From Primorskyibacter sedentarius (GTDB taxonomy: Bacteria; Pseudomonadota; Alphaproteobacteria; Rhodobacterales; Rhodobacteraceae), in NCBI RefSeq assembly GCF_004342065.1, contig NZ_SLZU01000017.1, positions 1 through 64,000 on the forward strand: a stretch of 64,000 nt of DNA. The letters are read 5' to 3'. Shown here piece by piece: positions 42,672-52,230 of the stretch. Each line of letters begins with the position of its first letter. Position 1 is the first letter of the stretch. The position numbers were made by a program, and so were the translations under genes. A model generated the notes under the pieces. The model saw only the letters and a list, made by a program, of their open reading frames with translations. It was not told the DNA's origin and did not search any database.

Positions 42672-44525
42672 TTATTCGGGGCGCGCAATGCCGAATTGCT
42701 TCATTTTCCGGTGGATCGTCGCACGCCCGATGCCCAAGCTGCGCGCGGCCTGGGTGACATTCCACCGCGCGCTGATCAAAGCGTCCGAAATCATGCTGCG
42801 CTCGTCATAGCCTGCTTGCCGCACCGGTTCAGATGGCGCCGCACCAAGCTGCACAGGCGACGGGCGCGCGATCCCCTGCAAATCAACACCGGAGATGCGA
42901 CAACCATCGCCTTCGATCAGAGCTTGCTGCAGCACGTTGCGCAGCTCCCGGACATTTCCCGGCCAAATGTGCGCCCGCAATCTCTGGATCGCCTCCGGTG
43001 TGATGTCGACATCTTTGCCAGACAGGGACGTCGCCAGCCGATGCGCAAGCGTGTCGATGCGCTCGCGCGCGCTCAACGGCGGCAATGTGATGACTGTCCG
43101 TGCGAGCAGATAATACAGATCATCGCGAAAATGCCCCTGTTCCACGGCACCAAGCAGGGACCGTCGGCTGGTAGCGATGATCCTTGCCATCGCGCCGCTG
43201 GTCGGGGCCGGGTCAAATTCGTCCAGAACTGACCTCAGACCGGCCTGTGCAAAGGGCGGCATCTCGTCGATATTCTCAAGAACGATCGTAACCGGCCCAA
43301 GCAGATCAGTCGAAAGCGCGCCGGCGACGCGGGCCTGGTCAACCAGCTTCTGGAAAAACGCCCGATCACCCGGGGTATCATCCAGCGACGCACAATCGAC
43401 AGTCATCATATTCGAAGCGGCAATGCCTTCGCCCTGAACCAAGGCAGCGACGAGGCTGGATTTGCCCGTCCCGGACGCCCCTTCGATCACGAATGGCAGC
43501 GCCCGGCGAAAGCAGGCCTGCGCGCGGGCACACATCGTGGCCATCAGGTCGCTTCCCTGCGAAAGCTGGCGAAGAGACGGTGCAAGGCGGCGGCGCTGAG
43601 GCCCCGGTGCAGTGGTGTCTGGGCCGGGGTGCAGGCCATGGGCTGGTTTGATGTTTGTGGTGTTTTTACGTGCCGAAATCTCGAGTGTTGATCCGCTATC
43701 CGTCCGCACGCTCATCACGCGTTCCGGCACCCGATCAAGCGCTGCGGAATCTGTGCCGAACGTCGCCTCGAAGGATTTTCCCTTCAGCCGGGCCGGGCTA
43801 TCGGCACCGGCAAGCAAATGCGCGCGCGCGGTAGAGCCCAGAATGATGCCGTCTTCATTGACGGCAACCAATTCGCTGCTTTGCAGAAGGTCGCGTTGGG
43901 CGCGCGGCGACACCGAAAGGATCATGGACTCTTTGAATTTCCGTTCAAAGACAACGCGCTGAATCCGGTCGGCGGCGGTTCCCAGCAATTGCCGGGCAAA
44001 CAGGTAATCTGCCGTGTTCCCACGGTCGAGCATCGAAAAATTGACGGCACCGATAAGTTGGTTCTCTGCGTCGAAGAGCGGAACGGCCGTACAGGAAAAG
44101 GGCTGGAGCAAAGAGAAATAGTGGTCCTGCCCCCGCACGGTAAAGGCTTTGCCCTCGGACAAGGCCATGCTGACCCCGTTGGTGCCCGCGATGCGCTCGT
44201 CCCAACAGGAGCCATATGCGATCCCGTTCTCTTCAAAAATCAAGCGGCCCCTGTCGGGCCCTTCCAGCCTGACCAGCACGCCTTCGGTGTCCGTCAGAAC
44301 CATACAGGCACCGGTCTGTGCGGCGATATCGGCCAGCTGACGAAAAATCCCGTTGCGGCCGCCCGTACGCTCGATCATCGCCTCCAGTCGGGGGGCGACC
44401 TCGGTGCTTTGCATCCGCATGATGGGGCGCGTCGTATCGCGCACCAGCTTGTAGGTGCGCTCGCACCGCTCCCAAGAGGCGCCAAGAGCTGAATCCTGTC
44501 CGGACTGCGATAGTAGTTCCGTCAT
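42672..44525 (-). CDS. AcoR-like Fis-family transcriptional regulator lacking the GAFTGA loop
   Basis: A 617-aa regulator with an N-terminal GAF sensor (about 60-200), a PAS-like linker (about 215-290), an AAA+ region (about 330-545) and a Fis helix-turn-helix at the end (NVTQAARSLGIGRATIHRKMKQFGI). Walker A is GASGTGKS (349-356). The Walker B position reads VLENID instead of LFLDE. The segment where sigma-54 activators carry GAFTGA (about 381-400) has no such motif, so open-complex formation with sigma-54 is unlikely. ATG 44525 follows GGGAGGAG; the frame extends ten codons further. It is convergent with the gene cluster it probably controls. Confidence 0.88.
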   Translation of the reverse strand: MTELLSQSGQDSALGASWERCERTYKLVRDTTRPIMRMQSTEVAPRLEAMIERTGGRNGIFRQLADIAAQTGACMVLTDTEGVLVRLEGPDRGRLIFEENGIAYGSCWDERIAGTNGVSMALSEGKAFTVRGQDHYFSLLQPFSCTAVPLFDAENQLIGAVNFSMLDRGNTADYLFARQLLGTAADRIQRVVFERKFKESMILSVSPRAQRDLLQSSELVAVNEDGIILGSTARAHLLAGADSPARLKGKSFEATFGTDSAALDRVPERVMSVRTDSGSTLEISARKNTTNIKPAHGLHPGPDTTAPGPQRRRLAPSLRQLSQGSDLMATMCARAQACFRRALPFVIEGASGTGKSSLVAALVQGEGIAASNMMTVDCASLDDTPGDRAFFQKLVDQARVAGALSTDLLGPVTIVLENIDEMPPFAQAGLRSVLDEFDPAPTSGAMARIIATSRRSLLGAVEQGHFRDDLYYLLARTVITLPPLSARERIDTLAHRLATSLSGKDVDITPEAIQRLRAHIWPGNVRELRNVLQQALIEGDGCRISGVDLQGIARPSPVQLGAAPSEPVRQAGYDERSMISDALISARWNVTQAARSLGIGRATIHRKMKQFGIARPE

Positions 44526-44959
44526 GTCTCCTCCCATTGGTGAACTTATACGCAAAGGACCGCGGTGAAAACGGTTTGCTTGGGTCAGGTGCCGGATGCT
44601 TTGGGCGACGCGTCAGGCTTGGCGCCGCAAATCAGCGGCAGGTGCGGTGCCTGGCATGCCCTTGGCGTGACGAGGGAGCGTTTCTGATCTTCGCTCTGAC
44701 GCCACCGCGTCTGTTGCCCGACAGCGCAAAGCCAGAGCTGTGGAAAGGTTCCTGATGCTTGGCTACTGCCCGGGCCGCGCCAAAAAACAGAAAAGCACAG
44801 CGAGTGTGCAATTTGCGCTATGGCGTTGCGCCTGAAATTGGGGCAGATGCTGCGGCAAACCCCCAAATTGCGGCTCTCCACGGCCGTGTCACGTCGCATT
44901 CACCGACAGCGGACATAAACTGTCCAAGACAAGTCTATTGAAAAGCAAGGTTATCCCTT
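44526..44959. other. Divergent intergenic region between the AcoR-like gene and the RND operon
   Basis: No gene is supported in 434 bases. The regulator ribosome site lies at 44529-44536 on the minus strand, and a dyad pair lies at 44911-44936. Short frames here lack ribosome sites and motifs. Confidence 0.45.
44911..44936 (+). promoter_or_regulatory. Two adjacent dyads upstream of the efflux operon
   Basis: GGACA (44911-44915)/TGTCC (44921-44925) and AGAC (44927-44930)/GTCT (44933-44936) lie 24 bases upstream of the membrane-fusion gene. This is a plausible repressor site, but no TetR- or MarR-type gene is adjacent. Confidence 0.35.
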
Positions 44960-46132
44960 ATGCCGAAGCGTATCATTTCTACCGCTCTCGTTGTTGCCGC
45001 GATGGCAATGATGGGCACGCCCGATCAGCTTGCGGCGCAGCAAGGGGGGCAGGGCCGCCCGCCCGCCGCGGTCACCGTTGTGACGCTGGAGCCGCAGACA
45101 ACGACGCTGACTTCGACCTTGCCGGGCCGTGTCGCTGCGTCCGCCATGGCAGAGGTGCGGCCGCAGGTGTCCGGCATCATCACGCAGAAGTTCTTCAAAG
45201 AGGGGTCGTCAGTGGCAGAGGGCGACGCGCTCTACCAGATCGATCCGGCCAGCTATGACGCGACGCTGGCGCAGGCCGATGCCTCTGTCGCTCAGGCGCA
45301 GGCCCAGTTGAACGCCGCGCTGAAATCGGCCGCGCGGGTGGACGAATTGCAATCGCGCAATGTTGCCAGCGCACAGGCCAAGGACGACGCGGATGCCGCC
45401 CGCGCCAGCGCCGAGGCCAACCTTCAGGCGGCTCAGGCGCAGCGCGCCGCGGCTCAGATCGAGAAGGACAGGACAACCATTCACGCGCGCCTTTCGGGTG
45501 TGATTGGCCTGTCGCAAACAAGTCAGGGTGCGCTTGTCACGGCGAGCCAGGCCCTGCCGCTGGCCGTCATCCGCAACATTGATCCTGTCTATGTGAACGT
45601 CACCCAGTCCGCTGCGGACCTTTTGGACTGGCGTCGCGGACAGGCCACGGCGCAACTGGAAAACTTCGATCCGACCGTCACGCTGACCCTTGCGGACGGC
45701 AGCACCTTCGACCAGACCGGTAGCCTGACCGCTGCGGAGCCAAGCGTTGATGAGCAGACCGGGGTGGTCGTGTTGAGAATGGAATTTGCGAACCCAGACA
45801 AGCTGTTACTGCCCGGAATGTATGTTCAGGTTGAACTTCCGACGCGCACGCTCAACGATGTTTTTCTGGTCCCGCAAGAGGCCGTCACCCGGGATCAGCG
45901 CGGCGAGGCGATCGTGCTTGTTGTCGACAAGGACAACGTGGTGCATTCCAAGGTTGTGAATGTCCTGACCGATCAGGGCGCGGATTGGATCGTCGATGCT
46001 GGTTTGCAGGCCGGTGACCGCGTGATCGTTGCCGGGCTGCAAAAAACCGCAGCCGGGGCGACCGTCGCCCCTGAAGAACGCGCACGCGCCGAGGCCCCTG
46101 TTGGCGACATGACCAGCGCCGCCGCCGATTGA
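44960..46132 (+). CDS. RND efflux periplasmic adaptor (membrane fusion) subunit
   Basis: A 390-aa HlyD/AcrA-type adaptor. The signal peptide lies in residues 1-26. GRVAASAMAEVRPQVSGIITQKFFKEGSSV is the lipoyl-like half. The Ala/Gln-rich hairpin (about 95-170) is a coiled coil. LSGVIGLSQTSQGALV and the barrel region GMYVQVELPTR follow. No lipobox cysteine is seen at the N-terminus. It links the inner-membrane pump encoded 86 bases downstream to an outer-membrane channel that is not encoded here. Confidence 0.93.
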   Translation: MPKRIISTALVVAAMAMMGTPDQLAAQQGGQGRPPAAVTVVTLEPQTTTLTSTLPGRVAASAMAEVRPQVSGIITQKFFKEGSSVAEGDALYQIDPASYDATLAQADASVAQAQAQLNAALKSAARVDELQSRNVASAQAKDDADAARASAEANLQAAQAQRAAAQIEKDRTTIHARLSGVIGLSQTSQGALVTASQALPLAVIRNIDPVYVNVTQSAADLLDWRRGQATAQLENFDPTVTLTLADGSTFDQTGSLTAAEPSVDEQTGVVVLRMEFANPDKLLLPGMYVQVELPTRTLNDVFLVPQEAVTRDQRGEAIVLVVDKDNVVHSKVVNVLTDQGADWIVDAGLQAGDRVIVAGLQKTAAGATVAPEERARAEAPVGDMTSAAAD

Positions 46133-46218
46133 CCTGAGAGAACAGGCCAAACACCCGCCACGCGCTGCGCCTGATTGTCGTCCGCAGAATTCCGACCCCT
46201 TGTTTCGAAAGAGCCAAT

Positions 46219-49200
46219 ATGGCCCGTTATTTCATCGACCGCCCGATCTTTGCCTGGGTCATCGCACTCTTCATCTCGGGCCTTGGGATCCTTTCGATCC
46301 TTTCGCTACCGGTCGCTCAATATCCGCAGATTGCCTCGCCCTCGGTGGCGATCCGCGCCTCTTACCCCGGTGCCTCGGCGGATACCGTCGCCAACACCGT
46401 CACCCAAGTGATCGAACAGCAGATGACCGGGCTGGACGGGCTGCGCTATTTCTCGTCCAGTTCAACCTCTGCCGGGGGTGCCAGCATCACCCTGACGTTC
46501 GAGACGGGAACCGACCCGGATATCGCCCAGGTTCAGGTGCAGAACAAGCTGTCGCAAGCCACGGGCTTGCTGCCGGAATCCGTGCAACGCCAGGGGGTTA
46601 CGGTTCAAAAGTCATCCTCGGGCTTCTTGATGGTTGTTGCGCTGATTTCAGACGACGGTAACTACAATGCAACCGATCTGTCGGACTACCTGTCGTCCAA
46701 TATCGTCAACGATATCAGCCGGGTGGATGGCGTCGGCAGCGTGCAGGTCTTCGGGGCGCAATACGCCATGAGGATCTGGCTGGACCCTGCGAAACTGGCG
46801 GCCTTCAACCTGACGCCCTCTGACATCGTGGCGGCAGTATCCGAAGAAAACGCCCAGATTTCGGCCGGGTCATTCGGTGCGCGCCCCACCCTGGAGGGGC
46901 AGCAACTGAACGCCACGATCACGGCGCAATCTTTGCTGCGCACGCCCGAGGATTTCCGTCAGATCGTCATCCGCGCTGAAACGGATGGCGGGCTGGTGCT
47001 GCTGCATGATGTGGCCCGCGTCGAGATCGGGGCAGAGAATTACTCAACCATTTCAAGGTTCAACCGTTCGAACTCTACCGGTATGGCGATTTCGCTGGCG
47101 CCGGGGGCAAACGCGCTGGACACCGCGAGCGCAGTGGAGACGCGGCTTAACGAGCTGGCAGAGTTCTTTCCTGACGGTGTCAGATACGTAATCCCCTATG
47201 ACACCACGCCCTTCGTCCTGATTTCGATCGAGGAAGTGGTCAAGACCTTGGCCGAAGCGGTCGTTTTGGTCTTTCTGGTAATGCTGTTGTTCCTGCAAAA
47301 CCTGCGTGCCACGCTGATCCCGACGCTGGTCGTGCCAGTGGTCCTGTTGGGGACGTTCGGGGTGCTGGCGGCCTTTGGCTTTTCGATCAACTCGCTGACG
47401 ATGCTGGCCATGGTTCTGGCCATCGGCCTGCTGGTGGATGACGCCATCGTGGTGGTTGAAAACGTCGAACGGGTCATGGAACAGGAAGGCGCGACACCGC
47501 TGGAGGCCACGCGCAAATCGATGGACGAGATCACCGGCGCGCTGATCGGCATCGCGGTGGTGTTGACCGCCGTCTTCGTCCCGATGGCATTCTTTCCCGG
47601 ATCGACCGGGGTGATCTACAAGCAATTCTCGATCACCATCATCTCTGCGATGGTGCTGTCAGTGGTGCTTGCCCTGACGCTGACGCCGGCGCTTTGCGCA
47701 ACTTTGCTGAAACCCAAGAAACACGGCAAACAAACCGGTCCCTTTGCGTGGTTCAACACCGGTTTTGGTGCCACCTTGTCGGGATACGCGCGCAGTATCA
47801 GCTGGATCGTGCGCCGCCCGTTTCGCGTGGGGCTGATCTATGTCGCGATCATTGTTGCAACTGTGTTCATGTTCATGCGCACGCCCGGTGGCTTTCTGCC
47901 CGACGAAGATCAGGGCATCCTGTTCACTTTGATCCAGACACCCACCGGCGCCACGGCAGAGCGGACGCTGGAAGTGGTCAAACAGGTTGAAGATTATTTC
48001 CTCGATCAGGAGAGCGATGTCGTGGAGTCGGCCTTCGGTGTGGTCGGGTTCAGCTTTGGCGGGCAGGGGCAGAACCAGGCACTGGCTTTCGTGCGGCTGA
48101 AGGACTGGTCGGAGCGCACGCAACCGGGGCAAAGCGTGCAGGCCCTTGCAGGCCGGGCCTTTGGGGCGCTCAGCCAGATTCAGGATGCAATGGTGTTCCC
48201 CATCGTTCCGCCCTCGGTCATTGAGCTTGGTAACGCATCAGGCTTTGATTTCTACCTTCAGGCCCGCGCGGGTCAAAGCCACGAAGAGCTGCTGAATGCC
48301 CGCAATCAGGTTCTTGGCATGGCAGCCCAAAGCCCGCTGATCGCGTCGGCCCGGCCCAGCGGGTTGGAGGATGCAGCCCAGTTCAATCTGGATATCGACT
48401 GGCGCAAGGCCGGCGCGATGGGCGTATCTGCGACCGACGTGGGCACCTTGCTTACCACCGCCTGGGCTGGTCGTTACGTCAACGATTTCATCGACCGTGG
48501 CCGGATCAAGCGCGTCTATGTGCAGGGCGAGGCATCTTCACGCTCAACCCCGTCAGATCTGGATAAGTGGCGTGTCCGCAATGCCAGCGGTGGGCTGGTC
48601 CCGTTTTCCAACTTTGCCGAGGCGTCGTGGATTTTCGGGCCGCAGGGCGTGAACCGCTACAACGGCGTGGCGGCAATGCAGATACAAGGCTCTCCCGCTC
48701 CGGGCGTCAGCACGGGCGAGGCGATTGCCGAGATCGAGCGTCTGGTGGGGCAGTTGCCACCGGGTTTCGGGGCCGCATGGACCGGGCTGTCGCTTGAAGA
48801 ACAGGAAAGCGGCAATCAGGCGCTACTGCTCTATGCCCTGTCTCTGGCGGCGGTGTTTCTGGCCCTCGCGGCGCTTTATGAAAGCTGGTCGATCCCCTTT
48901 GCCGTGATGCTGGCGATGCCCATCGGCTTGCTGGGCACCTTGCTGGCCGCGTGGTTAGGTGGGTTTGAAAACGGGGTCTTCTTTCAGGTGGGGCTGCTTA
49001 CCGTGATTGGCCTGACCGGCAAGAACGCGATCCTGATCGTGGAGTTCGCCCGCGAACAGATGGAAGCCGGGAAGCCGTTCCTTGACGCCGCAGTTGAGGC
49101 CGCGCGCCAGCGGTTCCGGCCCATCATCATGACGTCCATGGCGTTTTCACTCGGGGTGGTTCCGCTCGTGCTAAGCACCGGCGCGGGATCGGGTGGCCGT

Positions 49201-49329
49201 CAGGCGATCGGTGCGGCCGTACTGGGCGGAACGCTGACCGCGACAATCATCGGAGTGCTGTTCGTGCCCTTGTTCTTTGTCATCATCGCCCGGCTGGCCG
49301 GTGAAGGGCGAAGGTCGAGAGCGAAATGA
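46219..49329 (+). CDS. RND efflux transporter permease (AcrB/MexB-like)
   Basis: A 1036-aa inner-membrane proton-driven pump of the hydrophobe/amphiphile efflux family, of normal length. The N-terminus MARYFIDRPIFAWVIALFI is typical. The proton-relay aspartates are in LAIGLLVDDAIVVVENVERVM (about 403-404). GFLPDEDQG and GLTGKNAILIVEFA support the assignment. It probably exports drugs or hydrophobic compounds with the upstream adaptor. No outer-membrane factor gene follows. Confidence 0.95.
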   Translation: MARYFIDRPIFAWVIALFISGLGILSILSLPVAQYPQIASPSVAIRASYPGASADTVANTVTQVIEQQMTGLDGLRYFSSSSTSAGGASITLTFETGTDPDIAQVQVQNKLSQATGLLPESVQRQGVTVQKSSSGFLMVVALISDDGNYNATDLSDYLSSNIVNDISRVDGVGSVQVFGAQYAMRIWLDPAKLAAFNLTPSDIVAAVSEENAQISAGSFGARPTLEGQQLNATITAQSLLRTPEDFRQIVIRAETDGGLVLLHDVARVEIGAENYSTISRFNRSNSTGMAISLAPGANALDTASAVETRLNELAEFFPDGVRYVIPYDTTPFVLISIEEVVKTLAEAVVLVFLVMLLFLQNLRATLIPTLVVPVVLLGTFGVLAAFGFSINSLTMLAMVLAIGLLVDDAIVVVENVERVMEQEGATPLEATRKSMDEITGALIGIAVVLTAVFVPMAFFPGSTGVIYKQFSITIISAMVLSVVLALTLTPALCATLLKPKKHGKQTGPFAWFNTGFGATLSGYARSISWIVRRPFRVGLIYVAIIVATVFMFMRTPGGFLPDEDQGILFTLIQTPTGATAERTLEVVKQVEDYFLDQESDVVESAFGVVGFSFGGQGQNQALAFVRLKDWSERTQPGQSVQALAGRAFGALSQIQDAMVFPIVPPSVIELGNASGFDFYLQARAGQSHEELLNARNQVLGMAAQSPLIASARPSGLEDAAQFNLDIDWRKAGAMGVSATDVGTLLTTAWAGRYVNDFIDRGRIKRVYVQGEASSRSTPSDLDKWRVRNASGGLVPFSNFAEASWIFGPQGVNRYNGVAAMQIQGSPAPGVSTGEAIAEIERLVGQLPPGFGAAWTGLSLEEQESGNQALLLYALSLAAVFLALAALYESWSIPFAVMLAMPIGLLGTLLAAWLGGFENGVFFQVGLLTVIGLTGKNAILIVEFAREQMEAGKPFLDAAVEAARQRFRPIIMTSMAFSLGVVPLVLSTGAGSGGRQAIGAAVLGGTLTATIIGVLFVPLFFVIIARLAGEGRRSRAK

Positions 49330-49338
49330 AAAGATAGG

Positions 49339-49370
49339 TCGCGGCGGCTTGGCGCCCGCCATCGCCGCGA
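49339..49370 (+). terminator. Terminator hairpin after the RND operon
   Basis: TCGCGGCG (49339-49346) pairs with CGCCGCGA (49363-49370), enclosing a smaller GGC/GCC helix. A weakly T-rich stretch follows. The remaining gap to 49509 holds no gene. Confidence 0.6.
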
Positions 49371-49509
49371 TAAACACTTTAAGAGTTGGTCGTAAACTTC
49401 TTATTCCAAATACTTTCGCGGGTTTGGATTCCGCTTGTGAAACTGCGGGTACCTGCGGAAAATGCACTGCCGATGCCGCCGCAGGCAGGCGTCAAAGCTT
49501 GGACTTCTG

Positions 49510-49911
49510 TCAGTTGTTGTCCAGCGCCTTGAGCATGAGTGTCGCGCTTTTTTCGTTGATGGCCATGGCGGTGTTGTAAAGCGTTGCCAGCCGAACCAGG
49601 GATTTCACATCGACATCATGCGGCAAGGCCGACAACGGGTCGATAAAGAACACCAAGGCGTCAAGGCGCTTTTCGGCAATCATTGCCCCGATCTGCGCAT
49701 CGCCGCCCAGAGGGCCGCTCTTGAGGCAGGTGACAGGCAGCCCGGTCTCTTGCGTAATCCGGCCACCGGTGGTTCCGGTGCCATAAAGGTCAAGCTTTGC
49801 AAGCGCCGGTGCGTGTGCGGTCACCCACTCGATCATCGCGTCCTTCATCTTGTCATGGGCGACCAGCGCCATAGACGAAATGCCCTTGTCTCTCGCAGTG
49901 TCATTCGCCAT
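49510..49911 (-). CDS. mgsA: Methylglyoxal synthase
   Basis: A 133-aa enzyme converting dihydroxyacetone phosphate to methylglyoxal and phosphate in the cytoplasm. Active-site segments are VAHDKMKDAMIEW (His), YGTGTTGGRI (phosphate loop), SGPLGGDAQIGAMI (catalytic Asp, about 72) and LPHDVDVKSLVRL (His/Asp). The start overlaps the end of the GntR regulator gene by 11 bases, so the two are expressed together. The neighbouring catabolic cluster may yield DHAP, the substrate, making MgsA a possible phosphate-releasing overflow valve. Confidence 0.94.
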   Translation of the reverse strand: MANDTARDKGISSMALVAHDKMKDAMIEWVTAHAPALAKLDLYGTGTTGGRITQETGLPVTCLKSGPLGGDAQIGAMIAEKRLDALVFFIDPLSALPHDVDVKSLVRLATLYNTAMAINEKSATLMLKALDNN

Positions 49912-50836
49912 CGCTGTGATCGCCCCTGGCTGATTTGTCCGCGGCCCAACCCCAGGTCAACGGTGATTTACGTTTCAATGCGCCGCTCAGGTGTTGCCGC
50001 ATTCGGTATGACGCGTCAATGATCTCGCCGGCCTCCAGTAGCGAAAGAATTTCGAGATGCTCGGTACATTGCTCGATCAGGCGTTCCCGGTTGACCTCGG
50101 CCCGGTATTCCATCAGGCGCCGCATCCGGTTCACACGCTGAAGCGCCATCAGGAAAAACGGATTGCCCGATAACTTGATGATCTCCTCGTGAAAGAGCGA
50201 TCCGTTTTCCAGCAGAGTTTCGCCGGGTGCAGTGTTGATTTCACCGTTCAACATGCCTTCCTGAATGCGCCGCTGTTCTGACAGGACCTTGTGATCAAGC
50301 TCGAACGTGGGCTCCAGCATCGCTGTGGGCTCAATCGCCATGCGCAGGCGGTAGATCTGGTCAAAAGCCTCCGGGGTTTTGGCGACGGGCAGAAACCGCC
50401 AGCCATAGCCCTCTTTGCGCTCTGCCCAACCTTCCCGTGCGGCCCTGATCAGCAGGTCCCCGACCTTGGCTTTGGTCCATCCGTAGCGCTGGCGCAGGAA
50501 CTGTTCTGTCACCTCGTCGGGGATCTTGTTTGTAAGCCAGTCGTCGGCAAGCCTTTGGTACCCGTTGTCCTGATCGGCAACCACGGCATCGGGCGGGGGG
50601 GTGACCCCTGTTGGCAGATCATTTGCGACAAAGAACCCTCGGTTGGGTTGCCTGACGAGAACCTCTTGCCCTTCCAGACCCTCCAGCGCCTCGCGGACGG
50701 GCGTCCGTGACACGCCGTACCTGTCGGCGACTTGCTGTGCGCTGATATGGTGTCCGCCGGGCAGTGCGCCCGAAAGGATTTCATGCAGCAGCCGGTTGGA
50801 AATCCGCTGTGACAGCTCGCTGGTTCTTCCCGTCAT
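49901..50836 (-). CDS. GntR/FadR-type regulator with two winged-helix units and FCD-like domain
   Basis: A 311-aa regulator. Residues about 7-71 are a standard GntR winged helix (QVADRYGVSRTPVREALEGLEGQEVLVRQPNRGFFV). Residues about 92-150 repeat the pattern in diverged form (QFLRQRYGWTKAKVGDLLIRAAREGWAERKEGYGWRFL). Residues about 157-290 are the helical effector (FCD-like) domain. ATG 50836 fits the normal N-terminus; the open frame runs 60 codons further upstream without support. It is divergent from tctC and is the likely controller of the carboxylate cluster. The duplicated DNA-binding unit is unusual. Confidence 0.87.
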   Translation of the reverse strand: MTGRTSELSQRISNRLLHEILSGALPGGHHISAQQVADRYGVSRTPVREALEGLEGQEVLVRQPNRGFFVANDLPTGVTPPPDAVVADQDNGYQRLADDWLTNKIPDEVTEQFLRQRYGWTKAKVGDLLIRAAREGWAERKEGYGWRFLPVAKTPEAFDQIYRLRMAIEPTAMLEPTFELDHKVLSEQRRIQEGMLNGEINTAPGETLLENGSLFHEEIIKLSGNPFFLMALQRVNRMRRLMEYRAEVNRERLIEQCTEHLEILSLLEAGEIIDASYRMRQHLSGALKRKSPLTWGWAADKSARGDHSDGE

Positions 50837-51227
50837 ATCCAATCCCCATTGCTGCCGCGTGCCGCACCGGCAAGATGTGTCGCACAACGCGACCCTTCGC
50901 CAGTTCGGTTTTACCGAAGTAAAAAACCAAAAATCTTCGTTCATGTCCAGATGTGGCATCGTTCCGCGCAGCTGAAAATTGGCCGTCCGACGCCAATCTT
51001 CCCCTGTTGCGTTCAATTTCCCAAACGGATTTCGGCCAACTAACTCTATTTATGTCAAATACTTGATCCGAACTCGTCGCCGACATGAATGGATCGATAC
51101 ACGACACGGGCGGTTTCTGCATTTCCGGGCGAAAATCGTGTTTGCTTTTATGCGACCAAATGTGCAATCTTTCAGGCGGCGCAAGAATCGCGCTGCAGAA
51201 CAACTGCAAAAAAGGGAGGATTTTATC
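50837..51227. other. Divergent regulatory region between the GntR gene and the tct operon
   Basis: No gene is supported in 391 bases. Candidate operators are TGTGTCGCACA (50876-50886), close to the regulator start, and TCAA-ATAC-TTGA (51055-51066), an AT-rich dyad nearer to tctC. AAGGGAGGA (51212-51220) is the tctC ribosome site. Confidence 0.45.
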
Positions 51228-52214
51228 ATGTTCATGAAGTTTGCGCGCTTGGGTGCAATCGCCGTTGCCGCATCACTGGCCGGTACGACCGGGGCGCTTG
51301 CTGAGTTCAAGCCCGAAAACCCGCAATGTATTGCGCCGTCCAATCCTGGTGGGGGATGGGATTTCATCTGCCGGACCACGGCGAAATACCTGTTTGATCT
51401 GGGCGTGATCGAGGACTCGATGCAGGTCACGAACATGTCCGGTGGCGGCGGTGGCGTTGCCTTCGCGCATGTGACCAAGGAGCGGAACGAGGACAACAAC
51501 CTGATCGTCGCCGCCTCGATGAGCACCAGCGCGCGTATTGCCCAAGGCATCTATGAGGGCGCGAAGCAGGACGATGTGCATTTTCTGGCCACGTTCGGCG
51601 CGGAATATGGCGCCATCGCGGTTCAGGCCGACAGCAAGTACGAAACGCTGACCCAGATGATGGAAGACATTCTTGCCGATCCGAAATCGGTGGGCATTGC
51701 CGGTGGGTCCTCGGTGGGCAGTTTCGACCATATCAAGCCGATGCTTGTTGCACGCGAAGCAGGCATGGAAGACGTCACCAAACTGAAATACGTGTCCTAT
51801 TCGGGTGGCGGCGAGGCGATGACAGGTCTTCTGTCCGGCTCTGTCGAGGCGCTGTCTGGCGATTTCTCGGAAATGCTGGGCTTCCTCGAATCCGGTGATA
51901 TCCGGATCATCGGCATCCTCGCGCCGGAGCGGCTGAAGAACTACCCCGATATCCCCACCGCCAAGGAGCAGGGCTATGACGTTGTCGGGGCGAACTGGCG
52001 TGGTCTTTACATGCCTGCCGGTGCCACCGACGAGGCAAAGGAGTTCTGGAAGAACGCCATCATGACCATGGCCGAAGATCCGGGGTTCCAGGCGGCGCTT
52101 GAAGAGGCGGCGATCGAGCCGTTCAACAACTTCGGTGATGACATGCAGAACTTCGTCGCAGGCAGCATTGCCGATGTCGAAAAGCTGTCCAGAGAGATCG
52201 GTATCATCGAATAA
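51228..52214 (+). CDS. tctC: Tripartite tricarboxylate transporter substrate-binding protein
   Basis: A 328-aa periplasmic binding protein of the TctC/Bug family. The signal peptide ends near GALAEF. IAPSNPGGGWDFICRTTAKYL matches the ligand-loop signature, and VTNMSGGGGGVAFAHV and GGSSVGSFDHIKPM follow the Bug fold. It delivers a di- or tricarboxylate to TctAB. GGGAGGA precedes ATG 51228. It is the first gene of the cluster, and a hairpin after its stop may raise its mRNA level. Confidence 0.93.
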   Translation: MFMKFARLGAIAVAASLAGTTGALAEFKPENPQCIAPSNPGGGWDFICRTTAKYLFDLGVIEDSMQVTNMSGGGGGVAFAHVTKERNEDNNLIVAASMSTSARIAQGIYEGAKQDDVHFLATFGAEYGAIAVQADSKYETLTQMMEDILADPKSVGIAGGSSVGSFDHIKPMLVAREAGMEDVTKLKYVSYSGGGEAMTGLLSGSVEALSGDFSEMLGFLESGDIRIIGILAPERLKNYPDIPTAKEQGYDVVGANWRGLYMPAGATDEAKEFWKNAIMTMAEDPGFQAALEEAAIEPFNNFGDDMQNFVAGSIADVEKLSREIGIIE

Positions 52215-52230
52215 GACGATCCCGTGTCGC

